A stretch of 64,000 nt of DNA from Ureibacillus xyleni (GTDB lineage: Bacteria; Bacillota; Bacilli; Bacillales_A; Planococcaceae), in NCBI RefSeq assembly GCF_900217795.1, contig NZ_OBMQ01000010.1, forward strand, positions 80,418 through 144,417. Direction: 5' to 3'. Each line of letters begins with the position of its first letter. Within the stretch, counting starts at the first letter, position 1. The notes beneath the pieces were generated by a model. The model made no database searches. It saw only the letters and a list, made by a program, of their open reading frames with translations, and was not told the DNA's origin. This document shows, one piece after another, positions 1 to 9,388 of this stretch. The position numbers were made by a program, and so were the translations under genes.

Positions 1-538
1 TTTGGCGATCTTTCGGTAAGTGTGATAACGAATCGTCAATAAATTCAACAAATCGATTTATCTGCTTGAATTTATCATATTTTTGTTTTCTGACTTTTCC
101 ATCCTCTGTTTGAACGCCAAGACGAATAAGGAATGGGTAGGGAGTGGCATCATCTAATAAATACTGTTTCTTACGGTTGTGTGATAAATTAACTGGCTTT
201 ATAGAATTAGACTCTTCTACCTTCCAAAGAACTTTGTTTTTCTTTGACAATTGAACTTGAATCGTCTCATTTACAAATTGAGCGTGAATCTGACGGAAGC
301 TCTGTAATATTATTTCGAAATTATCTGAAAATTCCTCTAATATAATGTTTTTGTGTTTTAGGATTCTTTCATATTGATACTCAATTTGTATATGGTACAT
401 ACCTTTAAGCTCAATGGGTTTTAATTTTATTCTTTTAAGTTCATTCGTTTTTTGCCTTGGTTGACTAACTGTAGCAGAAACTAGCTGCTTAGATATTACT
501 CGGTTTATAAACTCTTCTTTCATTTTCTCGTATTCCAT
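1..538 (-). CDS. SAM-dependent methyltransferase, N-terminal part (3' end outside window)
   Basis: An uninterrupted minus-strand reading frame runs from ATG at 538 off the left edge, about 179 codons. The start is preceded on its strand by AAAGGCGG, a good ribosome binding site. The protein begins MEYEKMKEEF and contains LSHNRKKQYLL followed by a KYDKFKQINRFVEFIDD segment. I recognise this arrangement from Bacillales proteins annotated as class I SAM-dependent methyltransferases, in which the glycine-rich SAM motif (FGCGKSYLTF type) follows directly after this region. That motif would lie outside the window, so the methyltransferase assignment rests on recall of the family's N-terminal half. 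The substrate is unknown. It is divergent from putP. Confidence 0.65.
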   Translation of the reverse strand, partial: MEYEKMKEEFINRVISKQLVSATVSQPRQKTNELKRIKLKPIELKGMYHIQIEYQYERILKHKNIILEEFSDNFEIILQSFRQIHAQFVNETIQVQLSKKNKVLWKVEESNSIKPVNLSHNRKKQYLLDDATPYPFLIRLGVQTEDGKVRKQKYDKFKQINRFVEFIDDSLSHLPKDRQ

Positions 539-681
539 TGTAAACCGCCTTTTTATACTTATTGGCATAAGTTTAACATATCGGAAAAAAATTGTGGTAG
601 CAACATGAGTGCTTGAATTATTAGACAATTTGAATTAGTATAACTAAAAAGAAAATAATTTCTAAAAAATACTAGAATACT

Positions 682-709
682 TTGTGACGAAAATGTGATA
701 AATTATAAT
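682..709 (+). promoter_or_regulatory. Probable sigma-A promoter of putP
   Basis: TTGTGA (682-687) and TATAAT (704-709) are separated by 16 bp, and the putP start is about 83 bp downstream. I see no clear operator in the leader. Confidence 0.5.
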
Positions 710-792
710 CAAATGATATAGTGTTACAAAAACTTCTACTTTAAACACTATTTCATCCAAAATAGAACGCTTACATCAAGGGGGATGCAAAA

Positions 793-2280
793 ATGTCAGA
801 TTACGGATTTCAGCTTTTAGCGATCGTAATTTATATGGTAGCTATGATAGTTATTGGTTGGTATGCCTATAAAAGAACAACAAACCTAAATGATTACATG
901 TTAGGTGGTCGTGATTTAGGGCCAGCTGTTACAGCATTAAGTGCTGGTGCTGCAGATATGTCCGGTTGGTTACTAATGGGACTACCTGGTGCTATTTATG
1001 CAGCAGGGTTAGTTGAAGCATGGATTGCAATTGGATTAACAGTAGGAGCATGGCTTAACTGGTTACTTGTTGCACCGCGCTTACGTGTATATACACAAGT
1101 TTCAAAGAACTCAATCACAATTCCAAGTTTCTTAGATAACCGTCTAAGAGATAATACAAAATTAATTCGTATTCTTTCTGGAATCGTAATTTTAGTATTC
1201 TTTACTTTCTATGTATCTTCAGGAATGGTATCAGGTGGTAAATTCTTCGAGAGTTCATTTGGTTTTGATTATCACACTGGTTTATTAGTTGTAGCAATTG
1301 TAACAGTAGGTTATACATTATTTGGTGGATTCTTAGCTGTTAGTTACACAGACTTTTTACAAGGTTTAATCATGTTCTTAGCTTTAGTATTAGTACCGGC
1401 AATTGGTATCTTCTTTACTGGTGGTATTGGGGAAACAATTGATTCTATTAAAGCAGTAAGCCCAGAACATTTTAGTTTATTTGCTTCAACGGCAACTGTT
1501 GCTGGTGTTGTATCATCTGTTGCTTGGGGTCTAGGGTACTTTGGACAACCTCATATTATTGTTCGTTTTATGGCGATTAAATCTGTTCAAGAAACAAAGC
1601 AAGCTCGTCGTATTGGTATTGGTTGGATGATTTTAAGTTTAATTGGTGCAATGGGTACAGCATTAGTTGGTCTTGCATATTTCCAACAAACAGGTAAAAC
1701 AATTGAAGACCCAGAAACAATCTTCATCGTTATGGGACAAATTTTATTCCATCCGTTTATTGCGGGAATTATGTTAGCAGCAATTTTAGCAGCTGTAATG
1801 AGTACAATCTCTTCACAATTAATCGTTACTTCATCTGCGTTAATTGAAGATATGTATAAAGCATTATTTAAAAAAGATGCGTCAGATAAACATTATGTAT
1901 TTGCTGGTCGTATTGCTGTTTTAGTTGTTGCCGTTATCGCAGCAATTTTAGGTTGGAACCCAGATAGTTCAATTCTAGATTTAGTTGGATTTGCTTGGGC
2001 AGGTTTTGGTGCTGCATTTGGTCCTACAATTTTACTTGCTTTGTACTGGAGAAAGTTAACAAATGTAGGTGCACTAGCTGGTATGTTAGCAGGTGCAGTT
2101 GTTGCCTTCGTTTGGGGACAAAGTGAAGCATTATCAGGAATGTTATATGAAATTGTTCCAGGTTTCTTAATTAACCTAGTGATCACTGTAGTTGTAAGTT
2201 TAATTACATTTAAACCGAATAAAGAAATTGAAGAAGAATTTAATGAAACATTAAGTCTTCTAAAATCAGAATCGAAATAA
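793..2280 (+). CDS. putP: Sodium/proline symporter PutP
   Basis: The 495-residue protein belongs to the solute:sodium symporter (SSF) family and takes up proline with Na+ across the cytoplasmic membrane. It is hydrophobic throughout, consistent with about 13 membrane segments. Asp55, Ser57 and Gly58 fall in the segment ADMSGWLLMGLPGA and coincide in position with the residues essential for Na+ and proline binding in E. coli PutP. ATG 793 follows AAGGGGGATG at normal spacing. It is a single-gene unit with its own promoter and terminator. Proline may serve as nutrient or osmoprotectant (PutP versus OpuE role); the sequence does not decide which. Confidence 0.92.
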   Translation: MSDYGFQLLAIVIYMVAMIVIGWYAYKRTTNLNDYMLGGRDLGPAVTALSAGAADMSGWLLMGLPGAIYAAGLVEAWIAIGLTVGAWLNWLLVAPRLRVYTQVSKNSITIPSFLDNRLRDNTKLIRILSGIVILVFFTFYVSSGMVSGGKFFESSFGFDYHTGLLVVAIVTVGYTLFGGFLAVSYTDFLQGLIMFLALVLVPAIGIFFTGGIGETIDSIKAVSPEHFSLFASTATVAGVVSSVAWGLGYFGQPHIIVRFMAIKSVQETKQARRIGIGWMILSLIGAMGTALVGLAYFQQTGKTIEDPETIFIVMGQILFHPFIAGIMLAAILAAVMSTISSQLIVTSSALIEDMYKALFKKDASDKHYVFAGRIAVLVVAVIAAILGWNPDSSILDLVGFAWAGFGAAFGPTILLALYWRKLTNVGALAGMLAGAVVAFVWGQSEALSGMLYEIVPGFLINLVITVVVSLITFKPNKEIEEEFNETLSLLKSESK

Positions 2281-2291
2281 ATATACACCTG

Positions 2292-2330
2292 AGACTCTTA
2301 AAGCATTTTGTTTTAAGGGTCTTTATTTTT
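2292..2330 (+). terminator. Terminator of putP
   Basis: AGACTCTTAAA pairs with TTTAAGGGTCT (one wobble), followed by a T-rich tract. Confidence 0.8.
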
Positions 2331-2395
2331 GTTTGTGAGGATATAATATATGGTACGATATTTTAAATGGACCCTATAACGAGGGAGGAATTATA

Positions 2396-3682
2396 TTGAG
2401 CAATATGAAAGATATCGAAGTAATTATCGAAAAAGCCATTTTAGTAGGAGTGAACTTAGTAAACGATCCTAATTTTGATTATTCCATGGAAGAATTAGCG
2501 AGTTTAGCTGAGGCTCTGGAAGTTGAAGTTGTTGGACAAGTAACACAAAACTTGGAACGAGTAAACCCTTCCCATTATGTAGGAACTGGTAAAATTGAAG
2601 AAATTAAAAACTATATTGATGAAATTGAAGCTAATCTCGTAATTTTCAATGATGAGCTGTCACCTTCACAAATCCGAAATCTTGAACATGATTTAGAATG
2701 TAAAGTGATTGACCGTACGATGCTCATATTAGATATTTTTGATCGACGTGCTAATACACGTGAAGCGAAAATGCAAGTAGAGTTAGCTCAATTACAATAC
2801 ATGCTACCTCGATTAGTTGGTTTGCATGCATCCCTTTCTCGTCAAGGTGGTGGCACTGGTGGAGGATTTAGAAACCGTGGTGCTGGGGAAACTAAGTTAG
2901 AACTAGACCGTCGTAAAATTGAAGATCAAATTGCTAGGCTTCGAAAAGAGCTAGAAGGTGTAAAAGAACAACGAGAGACTCAGCGCAAAAAAAGGCGTAA
3001 AAATGAACTGCCTGTTGTGTCCCTTGTAGGTTATACGAATGCTGGAAAATCAACAATTATGAATCGCATCTTGCGTAAAATTGGACAAGAGGATAATAAA
3101 AAAGTGTTTGAAAAAAACATGCTTTTTGCAACACTTGATACATCCGTTCGAAATATTGAATTGGCAGATAAAAAAACCTTCCTTTTAACAGATACTGTAG
3201 GTTTTGTAAGCAAACTACCTCACCATTTAGTAAAGGCATTCCGCTCTACCTTGGAAGAAGCTAAAAATGCTGACCTGTTGCTTCATGTTGTAGATGTATC
3301 AAATGAACAATACCGTTTTATGATGGATGTAACAAATAAAACGTTAGCGGAAGTTGACATTGAAGGAATTCCTACCATATATATTTATAACAAATCAGAC
3401 CTAGCGAATGTAAAATATCCATTAGTAAGTGGCGACAATATCTGGTTATCAGCTGAAGAAGGTGCGGGATTGGATGAGTTGATTGATATGATTCGTCAGC
3501 ACATTTTTTCCAACTATGTAACTTGTGAAATGCTAATTCCATTTGATAAAGGAGATATCGTTTCGTATCTAAATGGAAATGCCTTAGTTAAAAATACTGA
3601 ATATGAAGAAAATGGGACTAAGCTATTTGTAGAATTAAAAGAAGTTGATTACAAAAAATATGAACAGTATGTAATAAAATAA
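2396..3682 (+). CDS. hflX: Ribosome-associated GTPase HflX
   Basis: The 428-residue HflX GTPase binds the 50S/70S ribosome and in other bacteria rescues or splits stalled ribosomes after stress. The N-terminal HflX domain is followed by a glycine-rich RQGGGTGGGFRNRGAGE linker, a basic helical region, and a G domain with P-loop GYTNAGKST starting at residue 212, DTVGF (G3) and NKSD (G4). Length is normal for the family. The chosen start is TTG 2396, 6-7 nt after GGGAGGA; ATG 2405 is the alternative and would be too far from that site. It is a single-gene unit with its own terminator. Confidence 0.93.
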   Translation: MSNMKDIEVIIEKAILVGVNLVNDPNFDYSMEELASLAEALEVEVVGQVTQNLERVNPSHYVGTGKIEEIKNYIDEIEANLVIFNDELSPSQIRNLEHDLECKVIDRTMLILDIFDRRANTREAKMQVELAQLQYMLPRLVGLHASLSRQGGGTGGGFRNRGAGETKLELDRRKIEDQIARLRKELEGVKEQRETQRKKRRKNELPVVSLVGYTNAGKSTIMNRILRKIGQEDNKKVFEKNMLFATLDTSVRNIELADKKTFLLTDTVGFVSKLPHHLVKAFRSTLEEAKNADLLLHVVDVSNEQYRFMMDVTNKTLAEVDIEGIPTIYIYNKSDLANVKYPLVSGDNIWLSAEEGAGLDELIDMIRQHIFSNYVTCEMLIPFDKGDIVSYLNGNALVKNTEYEENGTKLFVELKEVDYKKYEQYVIK

Positions 3683-3689
3683 AACAAAA

Positions 3690-3720
3690 AGGTAACGATA
3701 TAATGTCGTTATCTTTTTTT
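3690..3720 (+). terminator. Terminator of hflX
   Basis: Stem AGGTAACGA/TCGTTATCT with a seven-base loop, followed by a run of T. Confidence 0.8.
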
Positions 3721-3824
3721 ATTTTAAAATTATTATACCGATATAAATATTGATATGATAGGATTCGTTTAAATATTAATGAAAATATAGAAAAAAGATA
3801 AATTTCTAAATATTAATTAATATA

Positions 3825-3905
3825 TTGAAAAAACTTTAAAAATACTTTATTGTTGTGAAGTGCAATTGTCAGACAACTGACTTCGTAATAAATTGTCTGA
3901 AAAAA
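3825..3905 (+). promoter_or_regulatory. dtpT promoter with two CodY-like boxes
   Basis: TTGAAA (3825-3830) and TATTGT (3848-3853) are 17 bp apart. Two boxes follow, AATTGTCAGACAACT (3864-3878) and AATTGTCTGAAAAAA (3891-3905); each matches 12 of 15 positions of the CodY consensus AATTTTCWGAAAATT. Both lie where a bound repressor would block transcription. CodY control of peptide transporters is established in Gram-positive bacteria; binding here is inferred. Confidence 0.5.
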
Positions 3906-3935
3906 TGAAAAAATATACAGGTAGGGTGTTTTTAT

Positions 3936-5423
3936 ATGCATAATAAAAGTGAGATAGTGAAATCCGTTCCTCAAAAGGGATTCTTCGGGCATCCTAAAGG
4001 CCTATTTACACTATTCTTTACTGAGTTCTGGGAGCGCTTTTCGTATTATGGTATGCGCGCCATTCTTATTTTCTATATGTACTATGAGTTACATGAAGGC
4101 GGACTTGGTTTAGATCGAGGTACAGCCAATTCTATCATGGCCATTTACGGGTCATTAGTATATATGTCTGGTGTAATTGGCGGATGGTTTGCTGACCGCT
4201 TATGGGGAACAAGAAGAGCCGTATTTTACGGTGGTATCTTAATTATGATTGGCCATATTGTATTAGCACTCCCACTAGGATTTACGGGCTTGTTAATTTC
4301 AATGCTATTTATCATTATTGGGACAGGATTCTTAAAATCTAATGTATCTACAATTGTTGGGGATATGTATGCTGAAAATGATAACCGTCGTGATTCAGGT
4401 TTCAGTATTTTCTATATGGGAATCAACATGGGTGCATTCATAGCACCATTTATCGTAGGAACAATTGGGGAAGACATTAGTTTCCATTTAGGTTTTGGTG
4501 TTGCTGCAATTGGTATGTTAATTGGATTAATTGTTTATTATGTGACACAGAAAAATAACTTAGGTTTAGCAGGACTTGATATTCCAAACCCAATGAATAA
4601 AGAAGAGAAAAAGAAAGCCATAAGAAATTTTGTGCTTGGAATTTTCGCAATTTTGGTAGTAGGGTTAATATTATACACAACAGATAATTTAACGATGGCA
4701 CTATTTAGTCTACTTATTACAACACTAGGTGTATTGATTCCGACGATTTTCTTCGTTGTGATGTATCGTAGTCCGAAAACAAATAAAGAAGAAAAGTCGC
4801 GATTGCTTGCATATATCCCATTATTTATTGCAGCAGTTATGTTCTGGGCCATTCAAGAGCAAGGAGCGACGATTTTAGCAACTTATGCTGATACAAGAAC
4901 AGATTTATCAGTTGGTAGTTTTGAACTGAAAGCTTCTTGGTTCCAATCACTTAATCCATTATTCATCATTATGTTTGCTCCAATTTTTGCGTGGATGTGG
5001 CTTCGTCTTGGAGAAAAACAACCATCAACTCCTAAAAAGTTTGCGATTTCACTATTCTTTGCAGGTGCTTCCTTCTTAGTCATGATTATCCCGGCAAAAA
5101 TGTCGGGTGGTACTGAGCTTGTTAGTCCTTGGTGGTTAGTGCTTTCATTCTTCCTTGTTGTAGTTGGAGAGTTGTTATTATCTCCTGTAGGGTTATCTGC
5201 AACAACTAAATTAGCTCCGGCTGCATTTGCTGCGCAAACAATGTCTTTATGGTTCTTGACAAGTGCAGCCGCGCAAGCAATAAATGCTCAGCTAGTTCGA
5301 CTTTATGAGGCAGTTTCAGAAATTACGTATTTTGGTTCTTTGGGTATTATGTCTATTGTGCTAGGCGTTATTTTATTACTGTTAACACCAATTATTTCAA
5401 AAGCAATGCGTGGGGTTAACTAA
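3936..5423 (+). CDS. dtpT: Proton-dependent di-/tripeptide transporter (POT family)
   Basis: The 495-residue integral membrane protein is a proton-coupled oligopeptide transporter (POT/PTR2) importing di- and tripeptides. The POT signature EFWERFSYYGMRAIL, with the ExxER proton-coupling motif, lies in the first membrane segment (residues about 31-45). GGWFADRLWGTRR is the MFS loop 2-3 motif. The length fits the 14-segment bacterial DtpT type. ATG 3936 is preceded by AGGTAGGG. It stands alone, between a promoter region with CodY-like boxes and a strong terminator, which fits use of peptides as nitrogen source. Confidence 0.92.
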   Translation: MHNKSEIVKSVPQKGFFGHPKGLFTLFFTEFWERFSYYGMRAILIFYMYYELHEGGLGLDRGTANSIMAIYGSLVYMSGVIGGWFADRLWGTRRAVFYGGILIMIGHIVLALPLGFTGLLISMLFIIIGTGFLKSNVSTIVGDMYAENDNRRDSGFSIFYMGINMGAFIAPFIVGTIGEDISFHLGFGVAAIGMLIGLIVYYVTQKNNLGLAGLDIPNPMNKEEKKKAIRNFVLGIFAILVVGLILYTTDNLTMALFSLLITTLGVLIPTIFFVVMYRSPKTNKEEKSRLLAYIPLFIAAVMFWAIQEQGATILATYADTRTDLSVGSFELKASWFQSLNPLFIIMFAPIFAWMWLRLGEKQPSTPKKFAISLFFAGASFLVMIIPAKMSGGTELVSPWWLVLSFFLVVVGELLLSPVGLSATTKLAPAAFAAQTMSLWFLTSAAAQAINAQLVRLYEAVSEITYFGSLGIMSIVLGVILLLLTPIISKAMRGVN

Positions 5424-5431
5424 CTAGTTGT

Positions 5432-5474
5432 TGTCCGAAATGTGATTACTATTTACATTTCGGACAATTTTTTT
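5432..5474 (+). terminator. Terminator of dtpT
   Basis: TTGTCCGA...ATGT pairs with ACAT...TCGGACAA (one bulged base), followed by seven or more T. Confidence 0.9.
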
Positions 5475-5579
5475 ATGTAAATAGATGCAATTTTTTAAGT
5501 TTATACAAAAACATGGCACCTAAACGATTACTTATCCGTTATTTAATGGTACCCTTATTTAGAAAGGACGGGATATGTA

Positions 5580-6443
5580 GTGAAAAAATGGGGATTAGCT
5601 TTCTTAACATCTTTAGTAATGTTCTTACTAGCGGCATGTGCAGATACTGCAGAGCCGAAAACAGGAACTAAAGAAGAAAGCAAAAGTGAATTGACTTTAC
5701 AAGAAGTATATGAGAAAGCTATTGAACGACAGAATACGTTAGAAAGTGTTAGTGCAGATATGAAAATGAACCAAACGCTTGTATTCGGTTCTGGTGAAGA
5801 GAAATTTGAAATGGGAACAAAAAGTAATATGAAAATGGACATGATTGTAGATCCATTATCAATGTATATGGATGGCACAATGACGATGGCCGATCCCGAA
5901 TCAGGTGAAGACATTAATGTAGATATGGAAATGTACATGTCAGATCAAGGGCTATTTATGCAAGACTCTGAATCAAAACAATGGATGAAGCTTCCATCTG
6001 AACAATTTGATATGGTGATGGGACAAACAGCAAGCCAAGCAAACGCAGCAGAGCAATTAGAAGCTTTAAAAGCATTTATTGATGATTTCAAATTTGAACA
6101 AACAGATTCTGAGTATGTTTTAACTTTAAGTGCTGCAAGTGATAAGTTTAAACAATATATGTTAGAGCAAATGCAATTAAATCAAATGTTAGGTATTCCC
6201 GAAGCCGATCAACAAATGATTGAAAATATGTCATTTGATAAAATCAATTACACGATTAACATTAATAAAGAAAATTTTGATATTCTTTCAATGGATATGG
6301 TAGTAAATATGGGTATTGGTGTTGAAGGTGAAGAAATATCCATGGCAATGGACACAAATATTTTATTTAATAACTATAATGGCGTGAAAAATATAACGGT
6401 TCCACAAGACGTGATTGATAAGGCAGTTGAAGTTGAATATTAG
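5580..6443 (+). CDS. Lipoprotein, DUF6612-like
   Basis: The 287-residue protein carries a lipoprotein signal peptide (KKWGLAFLTSLVMFLLAAC; lipobox LAAC, Cys20) and should be anchored on the outer face of the membrane. After a short charged linker the mature part is rich in Met, Gln and Asp and alternates strand-like segments, as in LolA/LppX-like folds. It resembles DUF6612 proteins of Bacillales, which have no established function; I assign this from overall pattern only. The start is GTG 5580, 11 nt after AAAGGA. It is monocistronic with its own terminator. Confidence 0.7.
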   Translation: MKKWGLAFLTSLVMFLLAACADTAEPKTGTKEESKSELTLQEVYEKAIERQNTLESVSADMKMNQTLVFGSGEEKFEMGTKSNMKMDMIVDPLSMYMDGTMTMADPESGEDINVDMEMYMSDQGLFMQDSESKQWMKLPSEQFDMVMGQTASQANAAEQLEALKAFIDDFKFEQTDSEYVLTLSAASDKFKQYMLEQMQLNQMLGIPEADQQMIENMSFDKINYTININKENFDILSMDMVVNMGIGVEGEEISMAMDTNILFNNYNGVKNITVPQDVIDKAVEVEY

Positions 6444-6449
6444 TACAAG

Positions 6450-6485
6450 ATTCCCAGTGATTTAGGTCATTGGGAATTTTTTTAT
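6450..6485 (+). terminator. Terminator of the DUF6612-like gene
   Basis: ATTCCCAGTGA/TCATTGGGAAT stem followed by seven T. Confidence 0.85.
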
Positions 6486-6571
6486 TGCGCAACAAAGTAG
6501 TTAGAGGAATTAATTAGAATATGGACAAATATTTTATACATTAGTTTGTGATAAATGTTCTCATTTAGTTG

Positions 6572-6628
6572 TTGGACTGCTTATAGACGTATGTTATAAT
6601 AAAAATGTAATGAATGATAATCATTTTC
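6572..6628 (+). promoter_or_regulatory. Promoter and Fur box of yclNOP
   Basis: TTGGAC (6572-6577), 17 bp, TATAAT (6595-6600). A Fur box centred on ATGATAATCAT (6614-6624) matches about 15 of 19 positions of the classical box, and sits over the transcription start. Iron repression of the importer is expected. Confidence 0.8.
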
Positions 6629-6671
6629 AACATTCTATTATTATATAAATAAAATATTATTGGGGATAAAA

Positions 6672-7625
6672 ATGAGACTTTGGATTTTAATTGTAGCGGC
6701 AGTTATATTATCAAGCATATCATTGTTCCTTGGTGCAACGGATATTTCACCAATGGACCTACTAGATTTTAATTCTGACGAAGCAGAGATTTTTTACATT
6801 AGTCGAATCCCTCGTTTAGCAGCAATCATACTAGCAGGTATGGGGATGAGTATTGCAGGGTTAATTATGCAAAGTTTAAGTAGAAACAAATTCGTATCCC
6901 CTACAACAGCAGGTACCTTAGATGCTGCAAAACTTGGAATATTATTATCAATGCTTTTTTTCACAAGTGCAACCTATACACAGCAAATTATTTTTAGTTT
7001 TGCGTTTGCTTTAATAGGGACACTTGTATTTATGCAAATTTTAAACCGTATTAAGTTTAAGGATGCAATTTTTATCCCATTAATCGGTATTATGTATGGG
7101 AATATTTTATCGTCAATCACAGTATTTTTTGCGTATGAAAATGATCTTTTGCAAAATATCGATGCATGGCTTATGGGTGATTTCTCACTAATAATCAAAG
7201 GTCGTTATGAGCTATTATATGTGAGTATTCCAGTATTACTTATTGCGTACATATATGCGAATCGTTTTACAGTAGCTGGTATGGGTGAAGACTTCGCAAA
7301 AAACTTAGGAGTTCGTTATAAGTTTGTGTTGAACTTAGGACTAGTGTTAGTAGCGTTAATTTCAACAACAGTTGTGCTGACAGTAGGGGTTATTCCATTT
7401 TTAGGACTTATTGTGCCGAATCTTGTTTCAATTTTTAAAGGAGACAATTTAGCGAAGACGTTACCACATACAGCAGTATTAGGTATTGTATTTTTACTAG
7501 CTTGTGACATTCTTGGACGTCTCATCATTTATCCATATGAAATTCCAATTAATCTAACAGTGGGAGTAATCGGTAGTGCGATCTTCTTAATCATGTTGTT
7601 TAGGGGGAGAGCATATGCGAAATAG
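6672..7625 (+). CDS. yclN: Siderophore ABC transporter permease (YclN-like)
   Basis: The 317-residue polytopic permease belongs to the FecCD/BtuC family of iron-siderophore importers. GVIPFLGLIVPNLV (near residue 240) is the characteristic cytoplasmic segment that contacts the ATPase. The preferred start is ATG 6672, 7 nt after GGGG; the in-frame TTG at 6660 overlaps that site. The next permease gene overlaps it by 11 nt. Gene order (permease-permease-ATPase-binding protein) and protein sizes match B. subtilis yclNOPQ, the petrobactin importer, so petrobactin or a related catecholate/carboxylate siderophore is the likely cargo; this is inferred. Confidence 0.87.
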   Translation: MRLWILIVAAVILSSISLFLGATDISPMDLLDFNSDEAEIFYISRIPRLAAIILAGMGMSIAGLIMQSLSRNKFVSPTTAGTLDAAKLGILLSMLFFTSATYTQQIIFSFAFALIGTLVFMQILNRIKFKDAIFIPLIGIMYGNILSSITVFFAYENDLLQNIDAWLMGDFSLIIKGRYELLYVSIPVLLIAYIYANRFTVAGMGEDFAKNLGVRYKFVLNLGLVLVALISTTVVLTVGVIPFLGLIVPNLVSIFKGDNLAKTLPHTAVLGIVFLLACDILGRLIIYPYEIPINLTVGVIGSAIFLIMLFRGRAYAK

Positions 7626-8568
7626 TACAAAGTTATTAATATTAGCAGCAATCGCATTAATTTTTGTGTTGCTATATGCATTCTACGATATTAAGGGTGG
7701 CTTTAGCTATGCATTCCCTAGAAGGTTAATAAAAATTTTAGCGATGTCTATAACGGGTGTGGCAATAGCCTATTCCACAGTAGTATTCCAAACCATTACT
7801 CATAACCGTATTCTAACACCCTCTGTAATGGGATTAGATTCTATGTATATGGTTGTTCAAACATTTATTTACTTTTTCCTAGGATCAACATCGATTTTAG
7901 TCATCAATAAATTTTTGAATTTTGGATTATCGATTGTTGCAATGGTTTTATTTGCGCTTATTTTATATCGTTTTTTATTTAGAGCTGATAAATTCCCGAT
8001 TTACTTTTTATTACTTGTAGGGATGATTATTGGTACCTTGCTTGGAAGTGCAACTACCTTCCTACAAGTACTAATTGATCCAAACGAATATTTAAATTTA
8101 CAAAGTAAAATGTTCGCTAGTTTCTCAAAAGTAAATGCGGATTTAATTTGGATTGCTTTAGCAATATTAATTGTAGCCTTTATATATGGATTTAAAATTA
8201 TGAGCCAGCTAGATGTTATGTCGCTTGGTCGTGAAAACGCCATTAATCTAGGTGTTAATTACGATAAACTTGTTATGAACGTACTGGTATTATCATCTAT
8301 TTTAATTGCAACATCCACTGCTTTAGTGGGACCAATCACTTTCTTCGGTTTAATTGTTGCCAACCTGTCGTACCAATTTTTAATAACGTATAAGCATTCA
8401 GTTCTAATCTTTGGTGCTAGTTTAATAAGTATTATTGCACTAGTTGGTGGACAGTTCATTATTGAACATCTGTTTGAGCTCTCCACAACGTTAAGTGTAA
8501 TTATCAATTTTGTCGGTGGAATTTACTTTATTTATTTATTATTAAGAGAGAGTAGGTCTGCAGGATGA
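7615..8568 (+). CDS. yclO: Siderophore ABC transporter permease (YclO-like)
   Basis: The 317-residue permease is the second FecCD-type subunit and pairs with the preceding one to form the membrane channel. The LVGPITFFGLIVANL segment is the counterpart of the ATPase-contact loop in its partner. ATG 7615 lies inside the end of yclN and is preceded by TAGGGGGAGAG, so the two are translationally coupled. Its stop overlaps the ATPase start by the ATGA arrangement. Iron regulation is from the Fur box before yclN. Confidence 0.87.
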   Translation: MRNSTKLLILAAIALIFVLLYAFYDIKGGFSYAFPRRLIKILAMSITGVAIAYSTVVFQTITHNRILTPSVMGLDSMYMVVQTFIYFFLGSTSILVINKFLNFGLSIVAMVLFALILYRFLFRADKFPIYFLLLVGMIIGTLLGSATTFLQVLIDPNEYLNLQSKMFASFSKVNADLIWIALAILIVAFIYGFKIMSQLDVMSLGRENAINLGVNYDKLVMNVLVLSSILIATSTALVGPITFFGLIVANLSYQFLITYKHSVLIFGASLISIIALVGGQFIIEHLFELSTTLSVIINFVGGIYFIYLLLRESRSAG

Positions 8569-9329
8569 TTCAAGTAAAAGAATTAAGTAAGTTTTTTGGA
8601 AAGAAACCTGTAGTTGATAATGTATCGGTTACCATTGAAACCGGGAAAATCACTTCTTTTATTGGTCCGAATGGGGCAGGGAAGTCAACACTACTTTCAA
8701 TGGTGAGTCGTTTGTTAAACGCGGATACAGGGGAAGTCTTATTAGATACAAATGACATTAAACGCATTAAGTCAGATGAGTTTGCTAAACGTGTATCCAT
8801 ATTAAAACAATCAAACTTTATGAATGTTCGTTTAACTATACGTGAACTTGTTTCATTTGGCCGATATCCATATTCTAAAGGTCGCTTAAATGAAGAAGAC
8901 ATAAAATTTGTAGACAAAGCATTAGAATATATGAATTTATCAGATCTTCAACATAGTTTTTTAGATGAATTATCTGGTGGTCAACGTCAACGGGCATTTA
9001 TTGCTATGGTTATTGCACAAGATACGGACTATGTATTATTAGATGAACCGTTGAATAATTTAGATATGAAGCACTCTGTTCAAATTATGAAAATCCTACG
9101 TAAACTTGTTGATGAGCTTGGAAAAACAGTAATTATCGTACTTCATGATATTAATTTTGCATCTGTGTATTCAGATCGCATTGTCGCTTTGAAAGATGGC
9201 CGAGTGATTAAAGATGGTCCAACCAACGAAATTATTAATTCAGAAGCATTAAAACAAATTTATGATATGGATATCCCTGTCCAAGAGCAAAACGGTTGCC
9301 GTATTTGTGTATATTTTAATTCACATTGA
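8565..9329 (+). CDS. yclP: Siderophore ABC transporter ATP-binding protein (YclP-like)
   Basis: The 254-residue ABC ATPase energises siderophore import. Motifs seen: Walker A GPNGAGKST (residues about 35-43), Q-loop with KQSNF, signature LSGGQRQRA, Walker B DYVLLDEPLNNLD and switch histidine in VLHDINFA. The length is typical for FepC/YclP proteins (252 residues in B. subtilis YclP). It overlaps yclO by 4 nt. A strong terminator follows, so the binding protein gene yclQ is transcribed separately. Confidence 0.92.
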   Translation: MIQVKELSKFFGKKPVVDNVSVTIETGKITSFIGPNGAGKSTLLSMVSRLLNADTGEVLLDTNDIKRIKSDEFAKRVSILKQSNFMNVRLTIRELVSFGRYPYSKGRLNEEDIKFVDKALEYMNLSDLQHSFLDELSGGQRQRAFIAMVIAQDTDYVLLDEPLNNLDMKHSVQIMKILRKLVDELGKTVIIVLHDINFASVYSDRIVALKDGRVIKDGPTNEIINSEALKQIYDMDIPVQEQNGCRICVYFNSH

Positions 9330-9337
9330 TATTTTTA

Positions 9338-9388
9338 AATGATTTAGGAAAGCATATATTTAAGATATTGCTTTTCTAAATCATTTTT
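9338..9388 (+). terminator. Terminator after yclP
   Basis: AAATGATTTAGGAAAGCA pairs almost completely with TGCTTTTCTAAATCATTT, followed by T residues. It separates yclNOP from yclQ. Confidence 0.85.

Noticed and set aside
1893..2288. 131-codon minus-strand frame opposite the end of putP
   Set aside because: It lies wholly antisense to a well-supported transporter gene, has low-complexity Thr/Ala composition and no ribosome binding site; it is a shadow.
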